Positions 24,355 to 36,321 of a DNA stretch of 64,000 nt are shown piece by piece (position 1 is the first letter of the stretch; each line of letters starts with the position of its first letter). The notes under the pieces were generated by a model. It had not been told where the DNA came from and did not search any database. It saw nothing but the letters and a program-made list of their open reading frames with translations. The DNA is from Medicago truncatula (taxonomy: Eukaryota; Streptophyta; Magnoliopsida; Fabales; Fabaceae), in contig NC_053045.1 in the NCBI RefSeq assembly GCF_003473485.1, forward strand, positions 37,174,494 to 37,238,493, in the 5' to 3' direction. The translations under genes and the position numbers were made by a program.

Positions 24355-24695
24355 ATAAATGATACATATATCATTTCTCTTCTAAAAAGACAAAGATAGC
24401 TAAAACAAACTACCAATGAGAGGTACAATCGAGCGGTCCCCCCACCAAACACTTGTTATAGTGATGCTTTTAATATATTTTTTACTATTTAGAAAAATGA
24501 TAGAGAAAGGCCCTTTTAAAAAAATACTTACCTAATGTTGAAAACATTTGCCTAATGAAGTTTATAAGAAGGTTATAGATTCAACTTTCGACCTAAGAAA
24601 AATAACAAATATTATTACCATTAATAAAAAAACCAAGATTAACGAATCACTGTTAACTTTATAAGCCTGTTTTCATTTTTCGGGTAAAAATGATT

Positions 24696-25108
24696 GGGAT
24701 AATAGTCACTTTGGTGCTTAAACGTGTAATGAGTAGTCACAATAATTCTTCAATGTATAAAAATTTCAAAATCGTTAATGATTGTGCAATTCGTTAGTCA
24801 AAATAATCTTTGATTGTTAAAATACCTCGTTAATATTGTCATATTAGTCATTCAATATACTTTTTTTTTTAATAAGAGTCCTTCAATATACTTACTTATT
24901 ATTATATCATTCCTTACAAATACTTATTTATTATCATTTTAGTCCTTATATGAAAAGAGTTATTGTGAACATTGAAAGATTATTTTAGCGTTAGAGACTA
25001 TTTTGACTAACATAGTGCACAATCATGGATTATTATAAAATTTTGATATATTGATGAACTATTGTGACTACTCATTATCCAATCAAATACCAAAGTGAAT
25101 ATTATCTC
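24696..25108. mobile_element. 413-bp TIR element with near-empty paralogous site in window
   Basis: The left end GGGATAATAGTCACTTTGGT and the right end, in reverse, GAGATAATATTCACTTTGGT form inverted repeats. These continue through tgagtagtcacaat/attgtgactactca. Flanks are AAAAATGATT (24686-24695 and 25109-25118), a 9-10-bp duplication as in Mutator-like MITEs. The gene 3 upstream block reads gggtaaaaatgattggttgg around 28650 with nothing inserted, so the boundaries are proven by an empty site. Confidence 0.88.
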
Positions 25109-26051
25109 AAAAATGATTGGTTGGATTTGAAAAGTCTTTGTTTTTATATAGATGAGGGCTCCATTGTTATAAGTTTCTCCATAATGTTCCTCACAAGAAG
25201 TTTCTCTAAATGAAATGGCCCCGCCACATTCAAGTTGGTACGTAAAAACTAGTTGATGGATACGCATTTAAGTGAATTAATCAACTTATTCCTTGCAAGA
25301 AAAAAAAGTGAATGAACTTATGTAAAGAAAAGTTTCAAACAAGTGTGACTCATTGACAAATGTGATTTAAATTTCAGAAGTGCTATTTCTCGCGATAAAA
25401 AACGTCCCGAACGTTTAAAAACTAAATTAATCAAATCAGCATTGCTATCTATCTAGAGAATTTTTTTTTTTTTTTATCGAGAATTGATAAAAATATTATC
25501 TTATCATATGTGTTTGTGTTGTACATTCTCCGGTTACTAATATAAGCAAAAATCCATTTTTTAGATATATTCAATTAATGATATATGTGACATATAATAC
25601 ATCATTAATTCAATGTATCTAAAAAGTGAATTTTAGGATGTATATGTATTAAACATTATCTTATGTCGGACATCAGATCAGACTATTGAGAAGTGCCAGC
25701 AATATGGACTTGGACTTATTACTAGTTCCTATCACTTACAAATGATCACATGTATCTATCACGTCATCTTAATTATTTCATCTTAATTAGTTCCCATAGA
25801 CTTCCCCATAAAATAACAACAACGACGACTTCAAGTTTTGGATGTATCTATCAATAATGATTCCTTTCCTTCAAGTAGTTAAGCTTGCTGACTAGTATAC
25901 AAAATCAATGGTGGCTGATTAACATCAGTCTTTGTATGCATTAGGCAATCAATCAACAATATATGCATTTTCTATTCACCAGAAAAAAATGGTGGGAATT
26001 AAAAACCATAGCATTAATTTCCTTTAAGCAATTAATATAGAATATTATGCA

Positions 26052-26059
26052 TATAAATA
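26052..26059 (+). promoter_or_regulatory. TATA box of glucanase gene 2
   Basis: TATAAATA within the conserved string gcatataaatatggactag, about 100 bp before the ATG at 26160. The same string occurs upstream of gene 3, the pseudogene and gene 5. Confidence 0.75.
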
Positions 26060-26159
26060 TGGACTAGCAGTGCAATAAAGATATCATAGCTGCATACTTG
26101 GTTTATACTTTGGTATAATTAAAGCAATACATTCTTAAAAAGAAACTCTTCGATTGATC

Positions 26160-27709
26160 ATGTCTATCATTTTTCTGCTTGTTGGTATACTGTCCATTGG
26201 ACTACAATTTACAGGTCTATATATATATATATAACTCTCTCTTATCATATATACTATATGTTATGTAGTATTGCTTTGTATTTTTCTGCTTGTTTGCATA
26301 TGTTTCAATTGTAGTTGTTTTACTATGATAACTTATTTAGTCTTTGCATAGATTAGGTCCAATTTTAATTCTATTTTAAAAAAAATTACAAAAATGTGTG
26401 TTTGTAGTCATGTTTAAAAACAAAATAGAAAATAAATTTGAACAAAATTTATGTAGAAGGGTAAACTTAAAAATTTACAATTATTATACGGACTTAAAAA
26501 TATATTTAATCCTTATGTTTGTATGGTATCATATTTTTATGTAGCCATACTTAAAATATGTTATCCTTGTGTAACTTAAATAAATTAAGGTCCAAAAAAG
26601 TATCTCTATGCCGTGTTGTGTGTGAGTCGTGCACAATAGCAGTACTCAATGTAGTATCTTTTACCTTGTACTGGTATGGTACCTTACCTACGCATCATAT
26701 AGCCATTAACATTTGTTGTTAAACAATAAATATATTGCAATGACTTACATAGTTCATTCATTATTATTATGCAGCTGTGGAATCCATAGGAGTTTGCTAT
26801 GGAATGATTGGAAATAATCTACCATCAAGGCAAGATGTTGTGAATTTATATAAATCAAGAGGCATTAACCAAATGCGTATATTCTTCCCAGACGAACCAG
26901 CCCTCCAAGCCCTTAGAGGTTCCAACATAGAATTGATCCTTGATGTGGCTAAGGAAACCCTTCCTTCTCTTAGAAATGCAAATGAAGCCACAAATTGGGT
27001 CAACAAATATGTGAGACCCTATGCTCAAAATGTAAAAATCAAGTACATCAGTGTTGGAAATGAAATTAAACCTAATGACAATGAGGCCCAATACATTCTC
27101 CCTGCCATGCAAAACATTCAAAATGCAATTTCATCTGCAAATTTACAAGGCCAAATCAAGGTCTCAACAGCAATAGACATGACTTTGATTGGTAAGTCAT
27201 TTCCACCCAATGATGGTGTTTTCAGTGACCAAGCAAAACCATATATACAACCAATAATAAACTTCCTAAACAACAATGGAGCACCACTTCTTGCTAATGT
27301 GTATCCGTACTTCGCTTATATTGGTGATAAGGTAAACATTCCTCTTGACTATGCTCTTTTTAGACAACAAGGAAACAATGCAGTTGGTTACCAAAACCTC
27401 TTTGATGCCCAATTAGACTCAGTATACGCCGCTCTTGAAAAAGTTGGCGCTTCCGGTGTTAAGATAGTTGTGTCTGAGAGTGGGTGGCCATCTGCTGCTG
27501 GAGATAGTGCCTCAACTGACAATGCTGCCACATATTATCGTAATTTGATCAATCACGTCAAGAATGGGACTCCTAAGAGACCCGGAGCAATTGAGACTTA
27601 CTTGTTTGCCATGTTTGATGAAAATCAGAAGACTGGTGCAGCAACTGAACAACATTTTGGTCTCTTTAATCCTGACAAATCACCTAAATATCAAATAAGC
27701 TTCAATTGA
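26160..27709 (+). CDS. GH17 glucan endo-1,3-beta-glucosidase, gene 2 of the array
   Basis: Exons 26160-26214 and 26775-27709; 560-bp phase-1 intron; 329 residues. Exon 1 gives the signal peptide MSIIFLLVGILSIGLQFT. The catalytic exon begins AVESIGVCYGMIGNNLP. Catalytic Glu are at about 115 (SVGNEI) and 253 (VVSESGWPS); LLANVYPYFAY and ETYLFAMFDENQKTG are intact. It ends KYQISFN, with no C-terminal vacuolar extension. The closest relative here is gene 3. The ATG was chosen because exon 1 is conserved at every copy and supplies the only in-frame signal peptide; the catalytic exon alone has no ATG before its GVCYG core. Confidence 0.95.
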
Positions 27710-28309
27710 ATAAATTGATAATCTAAGAATGATATGCAATAGCTAAATATTGTTCACTACAAATAATTGTGCCATGTGTGCACAGGTTGTTTCCATCTTT
27801 CTGTGTATGTAATGAATTAAGTAAAGGTTAGGAGGTTGGACAATCTTTAATGTCATTTAAGTACATTTGAATTGAAATTTTCGGTGTCATGAAGGGAAAT
27901 CGAAGAAAAGGGAAATCCTCTTCTATATATAAGTAAAATATTTTATCTGGTTCATTGCTTAAGATCATAGTTCGTCCGAGTTGTTGTTCACGAAGTCAAT
28001 ATGTAGTATTGTTTATATCATTCCATATATATATGATCAAGTTCAAAGCATTCACCTAAAAAACTTATTCACTAGATCAATTATTTGTACAAGGATCAAC
28101 ATCATATCCTTAATAATTAAAGCATCAAAGTCCAATCCGCTAACTTAATCATCTGTCAAATCAACTCATTTCCGAACATTTCTTCTACATTAATTTCTCT
28201 GGACCAAGTGAATTGCAAAGGAGTCAAAAGTTCTTAAAGATTTGAAGACAACAATTGACTGAAGACATGAACACAAACTTTATAAGCCAAATACAAAGAA
28301 ATGGTTGTA
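27710..28309. other. 3' flank of glucanase gene 2
   Basis: Contains a segment (ttgaaattttcggtgtcatg, about 27873) that recurs as ttgaaattttgggtgtcatg downstream of gene 5 (about 43563). The duplication unit therefore extended past the stop codon. No other gene seen. Confidence 0.55.
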
Positions 28310-30165
28310 CAAATATGATTTCTCTTCTAAAAAGACAGAGATAGCTAGAACAAACTACCAATGAGAGGTACAATCCAGAGGAGCCCACCAAACAACTATT
28401 ATAGTTGTGCTCTCAATATATTTTCTTACTATTCATAAAAATGATAGAGAAAGGCCCTTTAAAAGAAGATTAATTGGTAAAAGAATAAAAAATAAAACAA
28501 TCACCTTTATATGATGTTGAAAACACTTACCTAATGCCTATTGGAGTTTACAAGGAGGGTATATATAGATTCAACTTATTATTACCATTAGAAAAAACCA
28601 AGATTAAATGAATCACGGTTAGACTTTATAAGCCTGTTTTCATTTTCCGGGTAAAAATGATTGGTTGGATTTGAAATTTCTTGATTTTTACATAGATGAG
28701 CCATATATAGTTAAGAGCAATGTTATTTGAACAACCTTTTTATGTGACAATTTGTTGGACAACCATATTATACAAAGAAATTTAGGTAGTGACACAAATA
28801 TCAAAGCAATAGAGAGAGAAAGTAGAAGAACAATGTGTGTATGAGAGAGAAAGTTATCACAAAAATTATCAAAAAGTGGTTGTTCAAATATCATTTCTCT
28901 ATAGTTAAATGTTTCTCCAATATGTTCCCCTCAAAAAAGGTTTCTGCTCTCGCCACATTCAAGTTGGTACGGATAAACTAGTTGATGGATACACATTTAA
29001 GTGAATTAACTTATATGCAAAGAAAAGTCTCAAACAAGTGTGATAATTATCTATGAAAGTAATGAGAGAGATGACACCGGACACAATATTAACACAAACA
29101 CATTGATAAATGTAATTTATATTTTAAAAATTAAATTAATTGAATATAATCATATGTGCTATGACACAGATGGAAGCAAAGTTTAGCAATCTCTAAATCT
29201 AGAATGATAAACAGACAAATTGCAAACAACAAACCTGTCAATTAGTTAGAATCCACCAGAAAATTAAGAAATGTTCTCAGTAATTTTATTGAATCAAAAA
29301 CTACCCCTTAAACTACAAATGTTAAACTTAAATACTAGGGAAATAACAAAAACCCTAATGGGTTGAAAATCCAAACAGAAAACAATAGACAAATAATAAA
29401 ATTGGGCTGAAATAATAAATTCCGGTTTTGAGCCTTCAGATGAACTCAAATGGCTTAAAATTCTCATGCATCATGGCAAAGCGATTTGTTCTACTCTAGG
29501 GCCGATTCCCTTTCCGAAAAGGTATATTAATAGTCAATCGGACACCTAATATCAAATCTGCACTATTCTCATTGAACTCTTCTTATGTGTCACTTCGTCT
29601 TCAATATGTGATCTTCCTACATCATGCTAGTATCATACATGTGTCAAACAATGACATATGTCGAACACCAGACACACCTTTTATTAGAAGTGTGAGTAAT
29701 AAAATATTGACTTCTTATGAGTTCCTATCACTTACAAACAATCACATGTATCTGTCACATCATCTTAATTACGTCACCTTAGTTAGCTCCATAGACTAAA
29801 TTCAAATTTTGGACGTACTGAATAAGTTATATAATCAAGAATGTTTCCTTTCCTTCACGTAGTTAAGCTGGCTGACTAGTATACAGAATCAATGGCGGCT
29901 GATTAACATTAGTCTTTTATGCATTAGGCAGGCCATCATTCAACAAATATATGCATTTTCACCAGAAAAATGGTTAGAATTCAGAACCATAGCATTAATT
30001 TCTTTGAGCAATTGACGGGCTAAAAGTCTTCCTAATTAGAGCACTATCCATCAATTAACACAAAATGTTATGCATATAAATATGGACTAGCAGGTCGAAT
30101 AAAGATATCAGTTTATACTTTGATATAATTCAAGCAATACACTCTTGAAAAGAAACTCTTCGATC
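28310..30165 (+). repeat. Duplicated upstream block of glucanase gene 3
   Basis: Second copy of the block seen at 24355-26159, colinear with it and lacking the 413-bp element. It carries both attgacgggc (30011-30020) and the TATA string, and so looks like the more complete form. Confidence 0.85.
30075..30082 (+). promoter_or_regulatory. TATA box of glucanase gene 3
   Basis: TATAAATA in the conserved gcatataaatatggactagc string, about 85-90 bp before the ATG at 30166. Confidence 0.75.
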
Positions 30166-32373
30166 ATGTCTATCATTTTTCTGCTTGTTGGTATACTGTC
30201 CATTGGACTAAAATTAACAGGTCTATATATACCTCTCCCTTATCATATACTATATGTTATGTTGTATTGCTTTATATTTGTCTTGTTTGCATATGTTTCA
30301 ATTGCAGTGGTTTGTCCGCGTTAGCTCAGTTGGTAGGGACAATCCATAATATATGTAAAGTTTGGGTTCAAACCTCAACCACCACAAAATAAATTACAGT
30401 GGGTTTAACTATGAGGACATTTTAAAATCCCGGGTCGCCATATTTAATTTCCCTCTCTCTGAATGTTTTGAGTATGACTACTATACCAATGCCAAAAGCA
30501 ATATAGAATTGTTTGCATGTATTTTTTTTTAAAGGAAATTGTTTACATATATGCTTATGCACTGTTTTTTTTATGAAAATATATTTATTCACTCTATACA
30601 TTTTTCTTCTTCTTTAGAGTTATCCACTCTATACATAGTCAATAGTATGCGTGTTATAGTATTTTGAATATGTGTGCTATTTTATGTTGAAAGAATAATT
30701 AACTTTAATTTATAATTTTTTTTTTCAAAAGGTCCATAAAAAGTTATTAAGTAACCAAGTCAATTAAAAACAATTTACTAAAAAAAAGTCAATTAATAAA
30801 AATAAAAATTATATTTAAGCAAATAATAGTTTCAACATATTCTTTTATTTGAAAGATAGTTTCATCATATTGTTTTGTTATCATTGTATTTATTCATATT
30901 TTTCTATAAATTGTATATAGATCGTTAAATATATTTTTAGTCCAATAAAATTATAATTTTTTAGTTTAGTTTTTGCATAAATTTGGTCCAATTTTAATTC
31001 TATTATAATAAACAAAAAAAGCTGTGTGAACAAAGTTATGTAGAAAGTAAACTTAAAAATTTACAATTTTTATACGAATTTAAAATATATTTAAGGAAAA
31101 TGCTGGTTGTCCCGATAAAATGAATCACGAAACTGTCCGACCGTTTGAAACACAAATGCATTTATTGCTGCTGACATCATGTTTGGTAAGTGGAAGCAGT
31201 TTTTTTTTTTTTTTTTGGAATCAAAGCAATATCCAATCGGGAAGCTTTTGGATATATTTCATCGGGATATATGGCATCCCTCTGTATTTAATCCTTATGT
31301 TTGTAGATTCTATCATATTAGGCAGCCATACCTAATCCTAATGTGGAGGCCTCGCCCCTAAGGATGTGTAACCTATTAAGGACAAGGTCCAAAATATTAT
31401 TTCTCTAATGACTTACAATAGTTCATTATTATATGCAGCTGTGGAATCCATAGGAGTTTGCTATGGGATGATTGGAAATAATCTACCATCTAGGCAAGAT
31501 GTTGTGAATTTATATAGATCAAGAGGCATTAACCAAATGCGTCTTTACTTCCCAGATGAACAAGCCCTCCAAGCCCTTAGAGGTTCCAACATAGAGTTGA
31601 TCCTTGATGTGGCTAGGGAAACCCTTAATTCTCTTAGAAATGCCAATGAAGCCACAAATTGGGTCAATAGATATGTGAAACCCTATGCTCGAGATGTTAA
31701 AATCAAGTACATCACTGTCGGAAATGAAATTAAACCTTACGACAGTGAAGCACAATCCATTCTCCCTGCCATGCAAAACATTCAAAATGCTATTTCAGCA
31801 GCCAATTTACAGGGACAAATCAAGGTCTCAATAGCAATTGACATGACTTTGATTGGTAATTCATATCCACCCAATAATGGTGTTTTCACTGACCAAGCAA
31901 AACCATACATACAACCAATAATAAACTTCCTAAAGAACAATGGAGCACCACTTCTTGCCAATGTGTATCCGTACTTCGCTTATATCAATAATAAACAAAG
32001 CATTTCTCTTGATTATGCTCTTTTTAGACAACAAGGAAACAATCAAGTTGGTTACCGAAACCTTTTTGATGCCCAGTTAGATTCAGTATACGCTGCTCTT
32101 GAGAAAGTTGGCGCTTCCGGTGTGAAGATAGTTGTGTCCGAGAGTGGGTGGCCATCTGCAGGTGGAGATAGTGCCTCAACGGACAACGCTGCCACATATT
32201 ATCGTAATTTGATCAATCACGTCAGGAATGGGACTCCTAAGAGACCCGGAGCTATTGAGACTTACTTGTTTGCCATGTTTGATGAAAATCAGAAGACTGG
32301 TGCAGCAACTGAACAACATTTTGGTCTCTTTAATCCTAACAGAACACCTAAATATCAAATAAGTTTCAATTGA
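30166..32373 (+). CDS. GH17 glucan endo-1,3-beta-glucosidase, gene 3 of the array
   Basis: Exons 30166-30220 and 31439-32373; 1218-bp phase-1 intron; 329 residues. Signal peptide MSIIFLLVGILSIGLKLT, then AVESIGVCYGMIGNNLP. Catalytic Glu at about 115 (TVGNEI) and 253 (VVSESGWPS). It ends TPKYQISFN without an extension. It differs from gene 2 mainly by scattered substitutions such as K-to-R changes. The intron is enlarged relative to gene 2 by a SINE-like sequence (30310-30400) and a 188-bp MITE (31095-31282). Predicted secreted PR-2-type glucanase. Confidence 0.95.
30310..30400 (+). mobile_element. tRNA-derived SINE fragment in intron of gene 3
   Basis: A box-A-like TTAGCTCAGTTGGTAGGGA is followed about 40 bp later by a box-B-like GGGTTCAAACC. 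The acceptor-stem and anticodon folds of a real tRNA are not present, so this is a SINE, not a tRNA gene. Confidence 0.75.
31095..31282. mobile_element. 188-bp MITE with near-empty site in the sister intron
   Basis: The left end GGAAAATGCTGGTTGTCCCG and the right end, in reverse, GAGGGATGCCATATATCCCG are inverted repeats. They are flanked by TATATTTAA (31086-31094) and TGTATTTAA (31283-31291), a 9-bp duplication with one change. The gene 2 intron at about 26497-26515 reads aaaatatatttaatccttat without the insert. Mutator-like size and duplication. Confidence 0.82.
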
Positions 32374-33829
32374 TAATCTAAAAAAGCTATGTAGCTAACT
32401 AAATAGTTTACTACGAATAATTGTGTCATGTGTGCACATGTTGTTTCCATCTTTCTATGTCTGTAATGAATTAAATAAATGAAATATCATATATCTTGTT
32501 TACTTATGTAATTCCCCCATTATATTTTAGTTTGTGTTTGATGTCATGGTGGAAAACATCAAACTTGTGGAGTATGCAAATATTTAGGGTTTACCCTTAT
32601 GATCTTTCCAACTGTAAGCATGTTGGGTAAGTTGCATATCTATCGACTGAGAACCATAATTATTGATCAAAGTAAAGATCTTCATATTATTAATATCACA
32701 TGTTTCTAAATACTTCTCATATTTTTCATCTTTTTATTTGTTGGCTTAATAGAGGTTCTATATATCGATATAACTGCATTTTCTTTCCTTTTAACTTTTT
32801 CATTACATAGTTCTGATAAACACTAATTTTACGCATTTAATTGGACACTAATATATTGTAGAGAGTTTTATGTGACCTAAGTGTACCAAGCAAGGACAAT
32901 AGTAAAATACACAAATGAAGAAGAACCGTAAAGAATAGAATACCCATTGTAGAATATATCAAGCAACATAGAACCATAAATAGAAGCTGCGGAAAATCGC
33001 AACACAAGCCGTGACCAAAACTAATACAAAAGCAAATCACCAAAGCACGTCGAAAAAACTAAAAGTTGTGCCAGAAAAAAGACCACAAACGATTTTAATG
33101 TGGAGTAACATGATTTCAAAATGTTTAATTTTTTTAAATTACTTATGGGTCTAGCTAACAATTGTTCTAAGAAAATTTGTTAAGAAAGCAAAAGATAGAC
33201 ATTTTGCACCAGAAACAACAATATTTAACTTCTTAAAAGTTGAATAATGCTGAAAGGACACTCTTTAATAACTTCTTTTAGTATTATTCCATTAACTAAA
33301 TTTAAAATATTTGATTTAAAAATTACTTTAAATATATTAAAGATCGATATCATGAAATAATATGTGTAATTTTTTTTGGCTTAAATGCAATTTTGATCCT
33401 CATATTTTCAAAATTGTTAACTTTTGACATCCCATTTTTCAAAACAAACTTTCTCATCCCTTAGTTAGAAAGTCAACAAAAAATTTTGGTCCCCCTCCTT
33501 TTTGGATGATGTGATAAGCCCATTAATGACGTGGATCCTATGTGACATTGTGTATATGACAAATCTTTTGACATATTATATCCACTTCATTAAAATTTAA
33601 ATATAATCATAAAATTAAATAACAAATTAATATTAAAATAAAAAAAGAATTGGAGAATAAAATTATACCCTAAACTAATATTTTATTCCCAAATTGAAAA
33701 GAAAAAAAATCCTAAATTGAAGGACACAAAGAACATATCCTTCGATTTTTAAGTAGGTATAAATAAAACGTTGACGCCTCCTTTTCAGACTCTCTTGACA
33801 GGATATGTATAAGAATCTACATTAGAGAT
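32374..33829. other. 3' flank of gene 3 and intergenic sequence
   Basis: The 3' flank resembles that of gene 5 (tgtgccatgtgtgcacatgtt, tatattttagtttgtgtt). Around 33380-33560 there is one end of a long-TIR-type element (ttaaatgcaattttgatcct...ccccctcctttttgg), with no matching second end found. No gene. Confidence 0.5.
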
Positions 33830-35675
33830 GACAAGACTAATTGGTGATAAAACAATCACCTATAGACGATGTTGATGATGTCGTAAACTCTAACCTAATG
33901 GAGATTATGAGGAGGTTATAGGTTAAATTTTCCCACTAACAAAAATAACAATTATTATTTACCATTTAAAAAACCAAGGTTAATGAATCACATGAAGACA
34001 GTTAAACTATATAAACTAGTTTTTTTGGGTAAAAATGATCGGTTAGACTTGAAAAATCTAGATTTATATATAGATGAGGGCTCCATGTAGTTATAAGTTT
34101 CTCTAAACTAAAATGGCCCGCCCCACATTCAAGTTGGTAGTATAAACTAGTTGACGGATACGCATTTAAGCGAATTGGCTTCTCTAAAGAAAAGTCTCAA
34201 ATAAGGGTGATACCGACATCTCAAGCACCAACACACATGTATTAGATAATAGACACAACACCAACATGGATACATCAAAATACGGCTGTCGCAGTGTAGT
34301 TTGGTTCGATTTTAAGGTTAAAAGTTATATAAACTATAATATATATAAGTTTGCGGTTTGGTTTAGTTCGGTTGACTTTTAAAATAAAATCCGAACTAAA
34401 CCAATGCGATTTGGATTGGATCGGTTGGTGCGATTTTTTAGACAATAATTTTTTTGTTTCCAACATTAAAATCAAATTAAACAGCTAAAAAACAACATAT
34501 TTTCAACAATGTTTTAAATTTCATCCAACATTACAATTTTATTTTCATCCAACAATGTTTCCAACTACGTAGACCAAATTTAAAGCGGACAAAAAGTAAT
34601 CTTATTTTCTAAGAAATATAAAAGACTATATTTTTTTTATCATTCTCTAAGAGTTTAAGCACTACATAAATACATTTAGGAAAGAAAAATCAAAGAAGAA
34701 ACTTAACAAAGGAAAAAATATGTCATTTTATTAAAGTTTTCATTGAGTTTCTATGAGTATTGATCCATGTAATATATATTTAATTAGTGTTTTTCTTATA
34801 TTGGGGTTTTGTTTGGTTCGGTTGGTAAAATTAAAACCACAAACCGAACCAAACCATGCGGTTGAGAAGAAAATTGATCCGAATACATCCAAACCAAACC
34901 ATGCGGTTGAGTAGAAAATTGATCCGAATACATCTAAACCAAATGCGATTTTTCGCAGTTTCGGTTTGGATTGGTTCGATTTGCGTTTTTTTATTGGATT
35001 GGTTCGGTTTTGAACACCACTAAAAATACTAATAAATTATTATTATAAACATAAGTTGATTGAAAATAATCGCATGTATTGGTATTATATCCGAGTCTGA
35101 CACATATCTGACATCAAACACATCTATTAAAAGTGTCGGTCAGAATTGTACGTAGGTTAATACAAAACTAATGACTTGTTACGAATTCTGGTCACTTACA
35201 AATAACCATATGAATTTATCACGTCATCTTAATTAGTTCCATAGACTTCCCCACAAAATAACGACAACAAAAAATTCAAATCTTGAACGTACTGAATAAG
35301 TTATATAATTAAGAAGGTTTCCTTTCCTTCACGTAGCTAAGCTAACTGACTAGTATACAAAATCAATGGCGACTGATTAACATTAGTCTTGTATGCATTA
35401 GGCCATCATTCAACAATATATGCGTTTTCACCAGAAAAATTGGTTGGAATTTAAAACCATAGCATTAATTTTCCTTTGAGTGATTGACGGGGCTCAGAGT
35501 CTCTTTAACCCTGCAATTAGTACTAGGAATAGTATTTGTTTCTTCTTATTATTATGCATATAAATATGGACTAACAGGTGGAATAAATATATCAAAGCTG
35601 CATATATACTTGGTTTATACTTTGGTATAATTCATTCAAGCAATACACTCTTTAAAAGAAACTCTTCGATTGATC
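33830..35675 (+). repeat. Duplicated upstream block of the glucanase pseudogene
   Basis: Third copy of the upstream block. From about 35160 to 35580 it is nearly identical to 38940-39360 upstream of gene 5, including tcacgtagctaagctaactg, tgattgacggggc and the TATA string at 35559-35566. The pseudogene and gene 5 are therefore the most recently separated pair in the promoter region. A hAT-like element interrupts it at 34281-35024. Confidence 0.82.
34281..35024. mobile_element. hAT-like element rich in TTTGGTTCGGTT motifs
   Basis: The ends carry cagtgtagtttggttcg and, in reverse, tagtggtgttcaaaaccgaa. Flanks AAAATAC recur on both sides (left caaaatac, right aaaaatac), near an 8-bp duplication. 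Subterminal regions are full of (a)accgaaccaaacc and ggtttggttcggt. An internal 43-bp unit is tandemly doubled at about 34854-34945. No transposase is present. Exact ends are uncertain by a few bases. Confidence 0.6.
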
Positions 35676-36321
35676 ATGTCTATCATTTTTCTACTTGTTG
35701 GTTGGTATACTGTCCATTGGACTAAAATTTACTTAAAAATAATTATATTAATTTTTAGAGTAATGATACATAGACACTATTTATTCTCATACACCCCATG
35801 CATTAGGAAGAGAGAAGAGGAGAGAAAAGAGAAAGTGTGCTTGTGCGGGGTCCACGTGACTACGTGTCAGATTTTTGTGAAGGTATCAAAGGGTGTATTG
35901 CCATCTAAGGGTGTCTATGTATCATTACTCTAATTTTTAATAATATAACTTTTTGAAAGGATGTAAAGTGGCGAAGCTAATCTAATTTTTTTTAGGAAGT
36001 TAAGTATATATTTTAAGGTGCATCTAATATGGACCTCTTAAAAATAGAAAATAAAAAATAAATATAATATTTTCTTAAAATTTACTACTAATAGCGAAGT
36101 CCACATTTCGACCGGGTCCAAAGGCGAATTACTTGTACATGTGTGCATCATAACCACTAAAATTTGTCTTTGCAACGACTCACACTTAGTTCGTTATTGT
36201 TACGCAGTTGTGCAATCCGTAGGAGTTTGCTATGGAATGCTTGGCAATAATCTACCATCAAGGCAAGAAGTTGTGGATTTATATAAGTCAAATGGCATTG
36301 ACTAAATGCGTATATACTTCC
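35676..36321 (+). pseudogene. GH17 glucanase pseudogene (gene 4 of the array)
   Basis: The exon 1 remnant starts at 35676 (MSIIFLLVG) but has a 4-bp duplication (gttggttggta) that shifts the frame, and the splice donor (acag|gtct) is gone (acttaaaa). The exon 2 remnant 36208-36321 reads [20 protein letters not shown], then [12 protein letters not shown], then an in-frame TAA (36303-36305) where gene 5 has AAA. Homology ends at cttcc, 36321, where a Ty1-copia fragment begins. The remaining ~820 bp of the catalytic exon is missing. The intron holds a MITE (35758-35930). Non-functional on four counts. Confidence 0.95.
35758..35930 (+). mobile_element. 173-bp Mutator-like MITE, copy A
   Basis: Terminal repeats GAGTAATGATACATAGACAC (left) and GTGTCTATGTATCATTACTC (right) are perfect inverses. 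They are flanked by the perfect 9-bp duplication TAATTTTTA (35749-35757 and 35931-35939). The interior has agagaagaggagagaaaaga and tgcggggtccacgtgact. A second copy lies in reverse orientation at 41470-41651. Confidence 0.93.

Larger units (their letters stand above)
24355..26159 (+). repeat. Duplicated upstream block of glucanase gene 2
   Basis: Homologous to 28310-30165 (gene 3) and, in parts, to the flanks of the pseudogene, gene 5 and gene 6. Landmarks include caaactaccaatgagaggta, gggtaaaaatgattgg, ttcaagttggtac, gttaagctt/ggctgactagtata and accatagcattaat. This copy is interrupted by a 413-bp TIR element at 24696-25108. It has also lost the attgacgggg motif kept in the others, through a local deletion around 26020-26040. 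Confidence 0.85.

Noticed and set aside
30310-30400. Possible tRNA gene (box A and box B like sequences)
   Set aside because: The cloverleaf arms do not pair and the same arrangement recurs at several other places with A-tails, as expected for a SINE family.
35670-35933. 87-codon frame starting in the glucanase signal peptide
   Set aside because: It is the frameshifted exon 1 of the pseudogene read through into a MITE.
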